Counted from the first letter of the stretch, positions 14,483-23,231 are shown. The stretch: DNA of 53,974 bases from a bacterium (GCA_902812405.1 CADDZI010000009.1:1-53974); one strand, 5' to 3'. Notes: generated from the letters alone by a model not told the origin. A program made the numbers and translations.

Positions 14483-16153
14483 CTAGTGCACCGGCACCGT
14501 CGCCAAGTCTTGACGGATGTTGGCGTACGGCAGGGGCGCTCCGTACTCGTACGGTCCGGAGAGAACGATCGGAATGTCTTTGAAGTTGTAGTACGGCGCA
14601 GGCGACGGAATCATCCACTCCAGCGTGCGGGCGCCCCACGGATTGGGCCCCGCGATCTCGCCGTGACGGGCGCTGCGCAACGCATTGTACAGGAAGATGA
14701 GGAACGAGAAGCCGAGCACGAACGCCGAGATGGAGACGAACTCGTTCGTCCCGGCGTACACCGGATCGTAGGTCGCCACGCGGCGCGGCATGCCGAGCAG
14801 CCCGATCCAGTGCATGGGCAGGAAGGTCGCGTTGAACGCCGTGAACATCAACCAGAAGTGGATCTTACCCAGCCGCTCGTCTAACAGGCGGCCGGTCATC
14901 TTCGGCCACCAGTAGTACAACCCGGCAAAGATGCCAAACACGCTGCCGCCAAACAAAACGTAGTGCAGGTGCGCGACGACGAAATACGTCCCGTGCTCAT
15001 GGATATCGGCCGGCACCGAGGCCAGCATGATACCGGTGATGCCGCCGAACGTAAACGTCGACAAGAAGCCCAGCACGAACAAGAGCGGTGTGTCGAGACG
15101 TATCTTGCCGCCCCACAGCGTCGCGACCCAGCTGAAGATCTTGATGCCGGTGGGAATGGCGATGGCCATCGTCAGCGCCATGAAGAGCAGCTGCTCCCAG
15201 TGCGCCAGCCCGCTCGTGAACATATGGTGCGCCCAGACCATGAACGACAACAGGCCGATCGCCGCCGAGGAGTAGGCGATCATCTTGTAGCCGAAGATCG
15301 GCCGCCGCACGAAGGTCGGGATGATCTCCGAAACGATCCCGAACGCCGGCAGGATCATGATGTAGACCGCAGGGTGCGAGTAAAACCAGAAGACGTGCTG
15401 CCACAGCACGGGGGCCCCGCCGCGCGCGACGTTGTAGAACGGGACGCCGAATGTCCGCTCGATGAATAGGCCGGCCAGGGCCGCGGATAGATTGGCGGTG
15501 GCGATCATCGACAGCAGGGCCGTCGTCCCGGTCGCCCAGACGAAGAGCGGCATGCGGGTGTACGTCATCCCGGGCGCGCGCATCTTCACAATGGTGACCA
15601 GGAAGTTGAGGCCGGTGATCGTGGCTGAAACGCCGATGAGGAAGATCGCCAAGCACCACAGGCTGGTCCCAAACGGCATCTGCAGCGAAATCGGCGGGTA
15701 CTCCGTCCAGCCCGCCTGCGGCGCACCAAAGAGGAAGCTGGCAAACAGCAGAATGCCGGCTGGCGGAAAGAGCCAGAAACTGAGCATATTGAGCCACGGG
15801 AACGCAACATCCCGCGCCCCGATCTGCAGGGGCATGACCAGGTTGCCGAAGCCGCCGGTCAAAAGCGGGATGATGACCAGCCAGACCATCGCCGAGCCGT
15901 GGACGCTGTATGCCTCGTTGTACGTCTCAACGCTCAAGACGTGGTTGTTGGGCCCCATGAGCTGGGCCCGCATGAGCTCGGCGAGCAACCCGGCCAAAAT
16001 GAAGAACAGACCGCCGGTGATGAAGTACTGGACGGCGATCACCTTGTGGTCGAGGCTAAAAATGTACTTCTTGACGAAGCTGTCCGGCGGCGGGTGGATG
16101 TGCCCGCCGACGTGGCTCGCGACGGTACCGACGGGTGCGCTCTGCTCGTTCAT
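14483..16153 (-). CDS. ctaD: Cytochrome c oxidase subunit I (A2-type heme-copper oxidase)
   Basis: A 556-residue catalytic subunit with 12 or more membrane helices that reduces O2 to water and pumps protons. Ligands are visible: His85 and His397 for the low-spin heme, His260, His309 and His310 for CuB with the cross-linking Tyr264, and His395 for the high-spin heme. Lys338 of the K channel is present. The motif WFYSHPAVY has Tyr-Ser before the CuB His and Ala where mitochondrial-type enzymes carry Glu (GHPEVY); this YS motif marks A2-type oxidases. The ATG at 16153 follows AAGGAGT at seven bases. The frame extends upstream to 16570, but antisense to subunit II sequence and spurious. Confidence 0.97.
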   Translation of the reverse strand: MNEQSAPVGTVASHVGGHIHPPPDSFVKKYIFSLDHKVIAVQYFITGGLFFILAGLLAELMRAQLMGPNNHVLSVETYNEAYSVHGSAMVWLVIIPLLTGGFGNLVMPLQIGARDVAFPWLNMLSFWLFPPAGILLFASFLFGAPQAGWTEYPPISLQMPFGTSLWCLAIFLIGVSATITGLNFLVTIVKMRAPGMTYTRMPLFVWATGTTALLSMIATANLSAALAGLFIERTFGVPFYNVARGGAPVLWQHVFWFYSHPAVYIMILPAFGIVSEIIPTFVRRPIFGYKMIAYSSAAIGLLSFMVWAHHMFTSGLAHWEQLLFMALTMAIAIPTGIKIFSWVATLWGGKIRLDTPLLFVLGFLSTFTFGGITGIMLASVPADIHEHGTYFVVAHLHYVLFGGSVFGIFAGLYYWWPKMTGRLLDERLGKIHFWLMFTAFNATFLPMHWIGLLGMPRRVATYDPVYAGTNEFVSISAFVLGFSFLIFLYNALRSARHGEIAGPNPWGARTLEWMIPSPAPYYNFKDIPIVLSGPYEYGAPLPYANIRQDLATVPVH

Positions 16154-16173
16154 ACGTTCTACTCCTTCCGCCT

Positions 16174-17280
16174 TCAGTGCAACGTCTTCAGGTAGGCGAC
16201 GAGGTTTGCAATGTCTTTGGCCGTCAGGCCGTTGGCTTGCATGTTCGGCATGACACCCATGTCGCCGTGGGCGCCGTGTTCCAAAATGTCGACGACGTTG
16301 TCCGGAGTGGCCGGCTTGCCGGTCACAAGACGCGGATGGGCGGGATCGTGGAAGAGATTCGCCAGACCCGGCCCGACCTTCCGCTGTGCGAAGGGGGCCG
16401 CGTTGTGACATAGGGTGCACTTGGCCGCAAACAGCGCCTGCCCGGCCGCGGCATTCCCAGCTGCCAGATTGATCGGCGCGACGCCGGCTGCAGCGCTGCG
16501 GCCCGCCTGCACCTGCTGTGCATACCAGCGGTCGAAGTCGGGCTTGGATTGCACGACGACGGTGCCCCACATGTGAGAGTGGCCCAGGCCGCAGAACTCG
16601 CTGCAGACGATGCGAAACGTCCCGATCTCGCGCGGCGTGAAGTGAATGGGGACGACCATGCCCGGAATCATGTCTTGCTTGAGGCGGAATTCGGGAATCC
16701 AGAACCCGTGAATGACGGCACCCGTCGCGACGTCCGTCGTCTCCTCGGCCGACGTGATGTCCAGCGTGACGGGGACCCCGACCGGCAGATGCATCTCATT
16801 CATAACGGACTGCGTCAGACCCGGGTAGCGGAACTCAAAGTAAAACTTATGGCCGATCGCTTCCATGGTGACGGCGCTGGCGGCGGCCTGACCCGTGGGG
16901 TAGTACAATGGGATGACCAGGTAGCTGACAACCGCAAGAGCGATCAGCAGAAGAGCCGGGATGACCGTCCAGACCGTTTCCAGCAACCGGCTCTCGTGGA
17001 TGGGCGAGCCGACCGCGTCCATTGGCTCGTCGGGCCGGTGCCGGTAGCGCACGACAAAGTAGAGCATCAAGCCGTTGACGTAGACGAGAATCGGGACACT
17101 GAAGAAGGCGCAAAACTTGAAAATCCAGTCAATGGGAAGGCTGACGGTCGAGGCTTCGGGCAGGTAGCGGTCAACCGGAAAGACCGCCACGCCGTACATG
17201 AGGGCGGCACTGATGACACCCAGCAGAATCACGACTCGCCAAAATCCGGCGTCGAGGTGATCGCGTGACGTTGTCTTCAC
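16174..17280 (-). CDS. ctaC: Cytochrome c oxidase subunit II fused to cytochrome c (caa3 type)
   Basis: A 368-residue membrane-anchored subunit. Hydrophobic spans lie near residues 14-34 (possible signal), 53-78 and 103-125. The periplasmic cupredoxin domain binds CuA through His191, Cys226, Cys230, His234 and Met237 (CSEFCGLGHSHM). A class I cytochrome c domain follows from about residue 275, with Cys288-x2-Cys291-His292 and Met344 or Met347 as the sixth ligand (MGVMPNM). Such fusions take electrons from another cytochrome or directly from a bc1-type complex. A GTG start at 17280 gives the full N-terminus. It is the first protein gene of the oxidase operon, followed by subunit I after 20 bases. 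Confidence 0.95.
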   Translation of the reverse strand: MKTTSRDHLDAGFWRVVILLGVISAALMYGVAVFPVDRYLPEASTVSLPIDWIFKFCAFFSVPILVYVNGLMLYFVVRYRHRPDEPMDAVGSPIHESRLLETVWTVIPALLLIALAVVSYLVIPLYYPTGQAAASAVTMEAIGHKFYFEFRYPGLTQSVMNEMHLPVGVPVTLDITSAEETTDVATGAVIHGFWIPEFRLKQDMIPGMVVPIHFTPREIGTFRIVCSEFCGLGHSHMWGTVVVQSKPDFDRWYAQQVQAGRSAAAGVAPINLAAGNAAAGQALFAAKCTLCHNAAPFAQRKVGPGLANLFHDPAHPRLVTGKPATPDNVVDILEHGAHGDMGVMPNMQANGLTAKDIANLVAYLKTLH

Positions 17281-17344
17281 TCGCTCTGCGCTTTCCCCGG
17301 CGAGTCCTTACGCACCGCCTGCCGGGCATCCTCGCGGTGCGGCA

Positions 17345-17429
17345 TGCCGAAGGTGGGAGTCGAACCCACACGAGGGGTTGCCTCGCGCGATTTTGAGTCG
17401 CGTGCGTCTGCCAGTTCCGCCACTTCGGC
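17345..17429 (-). tRNA. tRNA-Leu (anticodon CAA)
   Basis: An 85-nt class II tRNA. The acceptor stem GCCGAAG pairs perfectly with CTTCGGC. The D arm is TGGCGGAACTGGCAGACGCA, the anticodon loop CTCAAAA presents CAA (reads UUG), and the long variable arm CGAGG..CCTCG is typical of Leu. The T arm is GTGGGTTCGACTCCCAC. The discriminator base is A and no CCA is encoded. It lies on the same strand between the MFS gene and the oxidase operon, so it may be processed out of a common transcript. Confidence 0.96.
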
Positions 17430-17476
17430 GCTGTCTTTCCCCTCTTTGGCGCGCGGCTCCGCCCTCCTGGTCGACT

Positions 17477-18886
17477 TCAGTCGCCGGGCTGGGGCAATCG
17501 CGCGGCCAGCGGCAGGCACGCCGCAGCAAGAATGGAGGACATCACCAGCTCCAGCCGCAGTCCCGTGCGGGGCCCGACACCTGCGTACGTCAGCCAGGCG
17601 CTAACCGCGGCCGGTGCCGTAATGGCGCCGCTGCTCGAGAGCATGGTCAAAAATCCGGTGGCCGAGCCCGAGATGGACGGCGTGACGTAGCGGAGCAGGA
17701 GGGCATTGGGGAGCGCACTGCCCAGGCCGATGCCACAGCCGGCTACGGCAAAGGCAACTAAAGCCGCGGCCGGCACCTGTACGACCCCAAGCAGTGCTTC
17801 GCCTACCGCCAGTGCCGCCAAAGCCGCCGCTAAGATGGTGCTCGGCGGTATGCGACGTACCAGGGAGCTGCCTGCGCCTTGGCCTGCCCCCAGCGGAATG
17901 GCCAGCGCCAGCAGGGCGAGTCCCGCCTGTGCCGCGCTCGCACCAAATTCCGTCATGTAGTACGCCGCTGCATACATTGTCAGAGAAAAGATCGGGATAC
18001 CCGTTATCACGGCAAGCGTGTACAGCCGGCGCGGCCCCGCGCCGGCAAAGACGGCCGGATCAAACAGCGGCTCGCGGATCCGCCGTTCCCACACAACCGC
18101 CAAGGCGCCCCCGGCCAAGGCCCCTCCGAGCCAGACCCACGCACCCGGTGCGGCAGCGTTGGCGGCAGCCATGAGACATACTGCAACGACCGCAATGCCA
18201 ACAAGCCCCGGGACGTCAAACGCGATGCGCTGCGGTATGACGCGATCCGGTTCCAGTCGCCACGTGAGCAGGAGGGCAAGCGCGGCCAGCGGCACGCCTA
18301 ACCAGAAGATGAGATGCCACGGGTACGGCAATCGCCACACGATACCCAGGTCGACGAGTACCCCGCCGGCAAGCGCACCAATGACGCCCGCGAGGGCGAA
18401 CATGCCATACAGCGCATAGAGGGCCGGATTGCGGCGCTCTTGGGGAAGCCGTTCCCCGACAAGCGCAATCGCCGCCGGCTGCAAGGCACCCGCCCCGAGC
18501 GACTGCACGACGCGTCCTGCTACCAGCTCCGGCAGCGAGCGCGCCAGTGCACACAGCACCGAGCCGGTTCCAAAGAACAGGAGCGCACCCGCGAAGGTCC
18601 GGCGACGGCCACGCGCGTCCGACAACTTTCCCGCCACGGGTTGGGCCACAAGGGATCCCGTCGCATAGACAGCCATCACCCAGCCGACCTGAGCCAGGGT
18701 TGCGCCCAGCGACTGGGCAATGTTCACAAGCGACGGCGCGATGATCGTTATCTGAAGCGCCCGCAGGAACATGCCGAGCAGAAGCGGGGTGAGGACACCT
18801 CGCGAGCGGTACGGCGGCGCCTCGGGTCTGGGTGCCCCGGCCTCGATACCCGGCGCCGCCGGCGTGAGACCTTCGCGAGTTTTCAC
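17477..18886 (-). CDS. MFS-family drug-efflux-type transporter
   Basis: A 469-residue integral membrane protein with about 12-14 spans. The major-facilitator signature between spans 2 and 3 is present (GKLSDARGRRRTFAGALLFF), along with the early segment LRALQITIIAPSLVNIAQSLGATLAQVGWVMAVYATG and the span-5 motif-C-like run ALAGVIGALAGGVLVD. This is closest to the DHA2/EmrB-QacA exporters; the substrate cannot be told. A GTG start overlaps the stop of the fused heme synthase gene (GTGA), implying translational coupling, an unexpected partner for heme A biosynthesis. A tRNA-Leu gene follows within 50 bases. Confidence 0.88.
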   Translation of the reverse strand: MKTREGLTPAAPGIEAGAPRPEAPPYRSRGVLTPLLLGMFLRALQITIIAPSLVNIAQSLGATLAQVGWVMAVYATGSLVAQPVAGKLSDARGRRRTFAGALLFFGTGSVLCALARSLPELVAGRVVQSLGAGALQPAAIALVGERLPQERRNPALYALYGMFALAGVIGALAGGVLVDLGIVWRLPYPWHLIFWLGVPLAALALLLTWRLEPDRVIPQRIAFDVPGLVGIAVVAVCLMAAANAAAPGAWVWLGGALAGGALAVVWERRIREPLFDPAVFAGAGPRRLYTLAVITGIPIFSLTMYAAAYYMTEFGASAAQAGLALLALAIPLGAGQGAGSSLVRRIPPSTILAAALAALAVGEALLGVVQVPAAALVAFAVAGCGIGLGSALPNALLLRYVTPSISGSATGFLTMLSSSGAITAPAAVSAWLTYAGVGPRTGLRLELVMSSILAAACLPLAARLPQPGD

Positions 18887-20670
18887 CCGATAACGCGGTC
18901 CACAACCATGGCGCTAAACAGCAGGGCAAGGTAGAGCATCGAGAAGCGGTAGAGCCAACCTTCGCTGCGCTTGGTTCCGGTTCGCGCCACCCACACGGCG
19001 CCGGCGACGAAAAGCGCGTTCAACACGAGCGCCGCTCCCAAGTACGGCATGCCCATGAGGTGCAACGGGACCAATGCGATCGTCAGGGCAACGAGCACCC
19101 CGCTGTAGACGAGAATCTGCCTTTTGGTGACCGCCTCGCCCCGCACCGAGGGCAGCATGGGAATGCCGACCCGTGCGTACTCGTCCTTCTTCATGAGAGC
19201 CAGGCTCCAAAAGTGGGGCGGCGTCCAGATGAAGACGATGAGGAAGAGGGCATACGCCGTCAGGCCCAGGTGCCCGCTGACGGCAGCCCAGCCGACCAGA
19301 GGAGGTATGGCACCGGCAGCGCCCCCGATGACAATGTTCTGCGGCGTCGTTCGTTTGAGCCACAGCGTGTAGACGAAGACGTAGTACAGGATGCCGGCCA
19401 GGGCTAACACCGCGGCCAGCAGGTTCACGGCGATCCCAAACACCACGCACGCGGCAACGCCCATCGCGATACCAAAGGCCAATGCTCGTCCGGGGCTGAC
19501 GCGGCCGCTTGGGATCGGACGCAGACGCGTCCGCGACATCAGTGCGTCGATGTCACGGTCGAGATACATGTTGATACTTGCCGACGACGCCGACGCAAGC
19601 GCGCCCCCAACCAGCGTCCAGATCACAAGCCACAGCCGCGGATGCCCCCGTGACGCCATGAGCATGGCGGTCAAGGTTGTAAACAGCAACAGGCTCATGA
19701 CGTTGGGCTTTGTCAACTCGACGTAACTGCGCACGCCGGTCCATGCTGCGGATGCGTCCCTCAAAGGACTCCGCGACCAGCACCGGTATGCGGTCACGAC
19801 GAGCAGCGAGCCCAGCGCGACGCCGATCGCTTGGTGAAGCGAACGTAGAGCGGCCGGTAGACCGAGCACGACGGTTGCCATGCCGAGGCCGACCTGTAGT
19901 CCAACCGTCACACCGGCTGCCGCAACCAGGCGCCGGACATCGCGCGGCGTGCGGGGACTCGCAAAAGCGACGCCAACCAACGCCAGGACCGCAGCCAATG
20001 TCGCGTATGCCCCGAAGCGGTGCAGCATGTGAATGCGGGCCAGCGGCCAGGCCGCCTCGGTCCAGCCTCGGCACAACGGGAGGCCCGGACACGCCGCCCC
20101 GGCGTGCGACGCACTCATATAGCCGCCGGCGACGATTGTGAAGAAGGCACCCAGCGCGGCCGCGAGTGCACACCATGCGACCGGTGGAGGAACCGCGCAG
20201 ACCGCCGCCGCGTCCGAAGTCGCATCCCGGCCCGACGCGTACCAGACCAAGAGGAGTGTCACGAATGTCGCCACGCCGACAACCAGGTGGGCCGCAACGC
20301 TGGGCGGATTGTTTGCATAGCGAATTGTCGCCGCACCCAGGAGGATCTGCACGACGACCATGCCCAGGGCGATCCATGCCAAGCGGGCCACCTCTGGCCG
20401 TTGGCGGCGCACGCGCCACGCAGCCAAAAACGTCGCGCCGATCAAGATAGTCAGCAGGACCGCGCCGTCCCGGTGCAGCCATTCGTACGCCACGCCGCCG
20501 GAGAGGCCCGGAAACCAAACGCCGCGACAGCGCGGCCAGTCGGGGCACGTCATGCCCGCACCGTTAATGCGGACAATGCCTCCCCAGACGACGAGAGCGA
20601 ACGCAAAGAGCGCCGCCAGGGCGCTGACGATTCTCAGGTGCAGGACCGGCTTTGGGGACGCAGCCATCAT
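18883..20670 (-). CDS. Fused heme A synthase (CtaA/Cox15) - heme O synthase (CtaB)
   Basis: A 595-residue polytopic membrane protein with two complete enzymes. Residues 1-300 form CtaA: eight spans, Cys pairs C42/C48 (CPDWPRC) and C194/C200 (CPGLPLC), and candidate heme-ligand histidines His66, His128, His214/217 and His279. Residues 312-595 form CtaB, the heme B farnesyltransferase, with the prenyl-diphosphate motif NMYLDRDIDALMSRT (Asn367, Asp371, Asp375) and YTLWLKRTTPQNIVIGGAAGAIPPLVGW. Together they convert heme B through heme O to heme A for the neighbouring oxidase. Similar fusions occur in a few phyla. Two adjacent ATG codons start the gene; no strong ribosome-binding site is seen. 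The MFS gene is coupled downstream. Confidence 0.93.
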   Translation of the reverse strand: MMAASPKPVLHLRIVSALAALFAFALVVWGGIVRINGAGMTCPDWPRCRGVWFPGLSGGVAYEWLHRDGAVLLTILIGATFLAAWRVRRQRPEVARLAWIALGMVVVQILLGAATIRYANNPPSVAAHLVVGVATFVTLLLVWYASGRDATSDAAAVCAVPPPVAWCALAAALGAFFTIVAGGYMSASHAGAACPGLPLCRGWTEAAWPLARIHMLHRFGAYATLAAVLALVGVAFASPRTPRDVRRLVAAAGVTVGLQVGLGMATVVLGLPAALRSLHQAIGVALGSLLVVTAYRCWSRSPLRDASAAWTGVRSYVELTKPNVMSLLLFTTLTAMLMASRGHPRLWLVIWTLVGGALASASSASINMYLDRDIDALMSRTRLRPIPSGRVSPGRALAFGIAMGVAACVVFGIAVNLLAAVLALAGILYYVFVYTLWLKRTTPQNIVIGGAAGAIPPLVGWAAVSGHLGLTAYALFLIVFIWTPPHFWSLALMKKDEYARVGIPMLPSVRGEAVTKRQILVYSGVLVALTIALVPLHLMGMPYLGAALVLNALFVAGAVWVARTGTKRSEGWLYRFSMLYLALLFSAMVVDRVIG

Positions 20671-21006
20671 ATGTTTGCAGACCGCCTTCGCAGCGCGTAG
20701 CCAGCCTTTCCTGTGCTTGCGTGTGCGCCCCGTCCGGCCGGCCTGCTACTGCGGTCGGTCGCCGCTCGTCCTTCGCACTCCGCCCGCTGCCCGGTCCCAC
20801 AGAACTCCCACTGCCAGGCTGCCGTCTGCCGGCGCTCACCGGCGCCGCTTGCCGCTGTCGCACTGCCACACAATCGCAGATAGGCTGGGCGCATGTGGCC
20901 GATGTGCCCAGCCCAGCCTGCCGACGATCCACTTGGCGCCGCACCGCCGTGGGCGGGCGGGCAGGTCGCAGGTGGTCGCTCGAGCATCCGCGCAGCATGT
21001 CCCAAG
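20671..21006. other. 336-base divergent intergenic region without a recognised gene
   Basis: This stretch separates the divergent heme synthase fusion and aroA and should hold promoters for both. The open frames in it lack ribosome-binding sites and recognisable domains. I found no tRNA-like T arm, riboswitch core or convincing terminator. A stretch near 20888-20925 repeats GC-rich words (GGCTGGGC, GCCCAGCC) that could form a hairpin. Confidence 0.5.
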
Positions 21007-22296
21007 ATGGCCCGACTCATCCTACCGGCACCGCAACCACGCCGCGCCGAGCTCTTTGTTCCCGGCGACAAGTCGCTCACGCATCGGGCCCTTCTCCTTG
21101 CCGCCATCGCGGACGGCATCACGGACATCACGAACCCCAATCGGGGAGCCGATGTCGCCGCGACGATGCGCGCTCTCCGCATGCTGGGTGTCTGGGTGCG
21201 CAAGACGCCGGACGGCGTGCGCGTGCGAGGCACCCAAAGCTTCGTGTCGCCGCGCGGCACCATCGATTGCGGCAATTCGGGAACGACGATGCGGCTTGTG
21301 GCCGGCCTTGCCGCCGGACTGGTCGATGCAACGCTGGACGGCGATGAGAGTCTGCGCCGTCGCCCGATGGAGCGCGTCGCGCGTCCTCTCCGCGCAATGG
21401 GAGCCCGCATCCTCACCGGTCCGCACGGCCGGCCGCCCGTCACGCTCGTGGGGCGAAGCCGGCTGCGGGGCCGGCGCTTTCGCCTGCATCTGCCTTCGGC
21501 ACAGGTAAAATCAGCCATTCTTTTGGCTGGCCTGCGCGCGCGCGGCTGCACGGTCGTCACGGAGCGATTGCCGTCACGCGATCATACCGAACGCATGCTG
21601 GCGCTCTTCGGAGCCTCCATTGTGCGCCGTGGACGCACGGTGCGGTTGACGCCGGGCCGCCTGCAGTCCCCGGGGAGACTGTGCATACCCGGCGACACCT
21701 CGGCCGCGTTGACAATGGCCTGCCTGGCGGCCGCGGTCCCCGGTAGTTCGCTCACGCTGCGTGATGTCTGCCTGAACCCGACGAGGACAGGCGCCTTGCA
21801 CGTCCTGGAACGCATGGGGGTGCACCTGCGGATGCTGCGTCCGCGCCTTGAGGCCGGCGAAACACGAGGCGACCTGTGGGTACGGGGAATCGCCGCACCG
21901 CTGGGCGGCACCTCCGTGGAGCCGGCGGTGATACCGTCACTCATTGACGAAGTCCCCGTGCTCTGCGCGCTTGCCGCGGCAGCCCGGGGTACGTTCGTCA
22001 TCCGTGGGGCCGCAGATTTACGGCATAAGGAAACCGATCGCATCGCGAGCACCGTGGCGCTCTTGCGATCCTTCGGAGTTGATGCGGCGCCGCTGTCCGA
22101 CGGCATCCGCGTCAGAGGAGGCAAACCCTTGAGTCCGCCGCCGTCCGTTGCGACCCGGGGCGACCACCGCATCGGCCTGGCGGCAGCCGTTTTAGCCGCT
22201 GTCGCGCAGGCCCCCCTTCGTCTTGAGGATAGCGCCTGCATTGCGACGTCGTTTCCCGGATTTCCAGAAGCCTGGCAGGCGGCCTTTGGCCCTTAG
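21007..22296 (+). CDS. aroA: 3-phosphoshikimate 1-carboxyvinyltransferase (EPSP synthase)
   Basis: A 429-residue shikimate-pathway enzyme joining shikimate-3-phosphate and phosphoenolpyruvate. Active-site motifs are intact: PGDKSLTHRALLLAA (Lys22, Ser23, Arg27), DCGNSGTTMRL (residues 87-97), SLRRRPMERV, LPSAQVKSAILLAGL (Ser164, Gln166, Lys168), RDHTERML (191-198), LIDEVPVLCALAA with the catalytic Asp, and RHKETDRI. The SAQVKSA plus RDHTE pattern and NPTRTG resemble class II enzymes, while the first loop keeps Gly where the well-known CP4 enzyme has Ala. The frame extends upstream to 20893; I chose the ATG at 21007 because the fold begins there. It feeds chorismate to the trp genes further along, but is not linked to them. 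Confidence 0.95.
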   Translation: MARLILPAPQPRRAELFVPGDKSLTHRALLLAAIADGITDITNPNRGADVAATMRALRMLGVWVRKTPDGVRVRGTQSFVSPRGTIDCGNSGTTMRLVAGLAAGLVDATLDGDESLRRRPMERVARPLRAMGARILTGPHGRPPVTLVGRSRLRGRRFRLHLPSAQVKSAILLAGLRARGCTVVTERLPSRDHTERMLALFGASIVRRGRTVRLTPGRLQSPGRLCIPGDTSAALTMACLAAAVPGSSLTLRDVCLNPTRTGALHVLERMGVHLRMLRPRLEAGETRGDLWVRGIAAPLGGTSVEPAVIPSLIDEVPVLCALAAAARGTFVIRGAADLRHKETDRIASTVALLRSFGVDAAPLSDGIRVRGGKPLSPPPSVATRGDHRIGLAAAVLAAVAQAPLRLEDSACIATSFPGFPEAWQAAFGP

Positions 22297-22301
22297 GCGG
22301 T

Positions 22302-22347
22302 CGTGCAGGGCCCTAGCGGACGCTCCCCCTTAGGGAGGGCGCAGACG
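22302..22347. repeat. 46-bp duplicated hairpin element, copy 1
   Basis: This copy begins CGTGCAGGGCCCTAGCG and contains the inverted repeat CTCCC-CCTTA-GGGAG (about 22323-22337) and the palindrome AGGGCCCT. It lies six bases after the aroA stop. A second copy at 22376-22421 differs at about five positions. Convergent genes flank the pair, so the hairpins may end transcription from both sides, though no long T run is present. Confidence 0.75.
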
Positions 22348-22375
22348 CAATGAGAACTCGCGCGCCGCTTGCAGC

Positions 22376-22421
22376 CGTGCAGGGCCCTAGCGCACGCTCC
22401 CCTTTAGGGAGGGAGCAAACG
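22376..22421. repeat. 46-bp duplicated hairpin element, copy 2
   Basis: The second copy of the element at 22302-22347, in the same orientation with a 28-base spacer. Its inverted repeat reads CTCCC-CTTTA-GGGAG. It covers the last eleven codons and the stop of the minus-strand small membrane protein gene, so the duplication has either captured or supplied that C-terminus (APSLKGSVR). Confidence 0.75.
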
Positions 22422-22737
22422 TCTCAAGCAGGAGCCGTACTGTAAACGCCACCCGATCGATGTCCAGGCCAAGCCGCACCGACGCGGCAGCCGCACGCGC
22501 GATGTTGACGTTCGCACGTCGCAGTCTTCCAACCGCCGCGCGAAGCCGGCTCGTGTTGAGCGAGGCGCTTTCGGACCGGCCGCCCCGCCACGTAGCCAAC
22601 GTTACCGCAATGGGGTGTACGGCAATGCGTCGCGCATGCTCGGCGAGCCGACGCAGACGCAGCATCAGGGCGAGCAACGCCCCGGCGATAGTCGCCGCCG
22701 ACGCGGCGCACAACACGATGCCGATGTCGGCGTACAT
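22387..22737 (-). CDS. Small hypothetical membrane protein
   Basis: A 116-residue protein with one N-terminal membrane span (about residues 3-26) followed by an Arg/Ala-rich, probably helical and possibly coiled-coil, cytoplasmic region (LRRLAEHARRIAVHP.., RLRAAVGRLRRANVNIARAAAASVRLGLDIDR). DUF948-like proteins have this layout, but I cannot assign it firmly. The ATG at 22737 follows GGTGACC. It is the last gene of the minus-strand run that contains ftsZ, and its 3' end lies within copy 2 of the duplicated hairpin element. Confidence 0.55.
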   Translation of the reverse strand: MYADIGIVLCAASAATIAGALLALMLRLRRLAEHARRIAVHPIAVTLATWRGGRSESASLNTSRLRAAVGRLRRANVNIARAAAASVRLGLDIDRVAFTVRLLLETFAPSLKGSVR

Positions 22738-22884
22738 GGTCACCGGTTCTTTCGTAGCTGCAGCTGGCACAAAAGAGCATACCAGGAACCGCACCCGGCG
22801 TCCGGGCGGCCGACCGATTCGGAGCCTCCGGCGTTCGGCTGCGCGGCGGCTTTACGTCTCCAGGTACGGCGCTCCCCCAGGCGT

Positions 22885-23208
22885 TTAGCTCTCAGAACCA
22901 GCTGCGCCGCCCGCGCCCGCGGCAGGGGCCGCCGAGCTCTTCTGGTTTTGCCCAGACGTGCCGCTGCTCGAGCTTGCAGTGCTTGCGGCCTTGCCATCCG
23001 GCCCTGCGGCTGGTTCTTTACGCACTCCCGACCGTGCGTAGTCCGTCTTGTGAAAACCGGAACCCTTGAAGACGACCCCAACGGGATGAAAGACCCGTAC
23101 CAGGGATCCCGAGCAGGCGGGGCACTGCCGGGGCCGCTCGTCGTGGAAACCATGTTCGATCTCGTGCGTTTGGTTGCACGATTTGCACCGGTACTCGTAG
23201 ATAGGCAC
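22885..23208 (-). CDS. FmdB-family zinc ribbon protein
   Basis: A 107-residue protein. The first 50 residues are the FmdB putative regulatory zinc ribbon: MPIYEYRCKSCNQTHEI, then CPACSGSLVRVFHPVGVVFKGSGFHKTDY, with two Cys-x2-Cys knuckles that should bind zinc. The rest is a low-complexity Ser/Ala/Gly tail, common in this family. The function is not established; relatives are linked to regulation or ribosome-associated roles. It starts 23 bases after the SRPBCC gene. Confidence 0.88.
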   Translation of the reverse strand: MPIYEYRCKSCNQTHEIEHGFHDERPRQCPACSGSLVRVFHPVGVVFKGSGFHKTDYARSGVRKEPAAGPDGKAASTASSSSGTSGQNQKSSAAPAAGAGGAAGSES

Positions 23209-23231
23209 GCCCTTGCTTTCGCCGTGCCGCT

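Noticed and set aside
16154-16570. N-terminal extension of subunit I of cytochrome oxidase by 139 codons
   Set aside because: It overlaps subunit II coding sequence in another register and lacks oxidase similarity, and the ATG at 16153 has a strong ribosome-binding site.
20564-20998. Possible minus-strand gene in the region before aroA
   Set aside because: Low-complexity Arg/Gly/Pro translation, no ribosome-binding site, and it overlaps the start of the heme synthase fusion.
20893-21006. Longer aroA protein starting 38 codons earlier
   Set aside because: The added residues are Ala/Pro/Gly-rich and unlike any EPSP synthase N-terminus; the fold begins just after the ATG at 21007.
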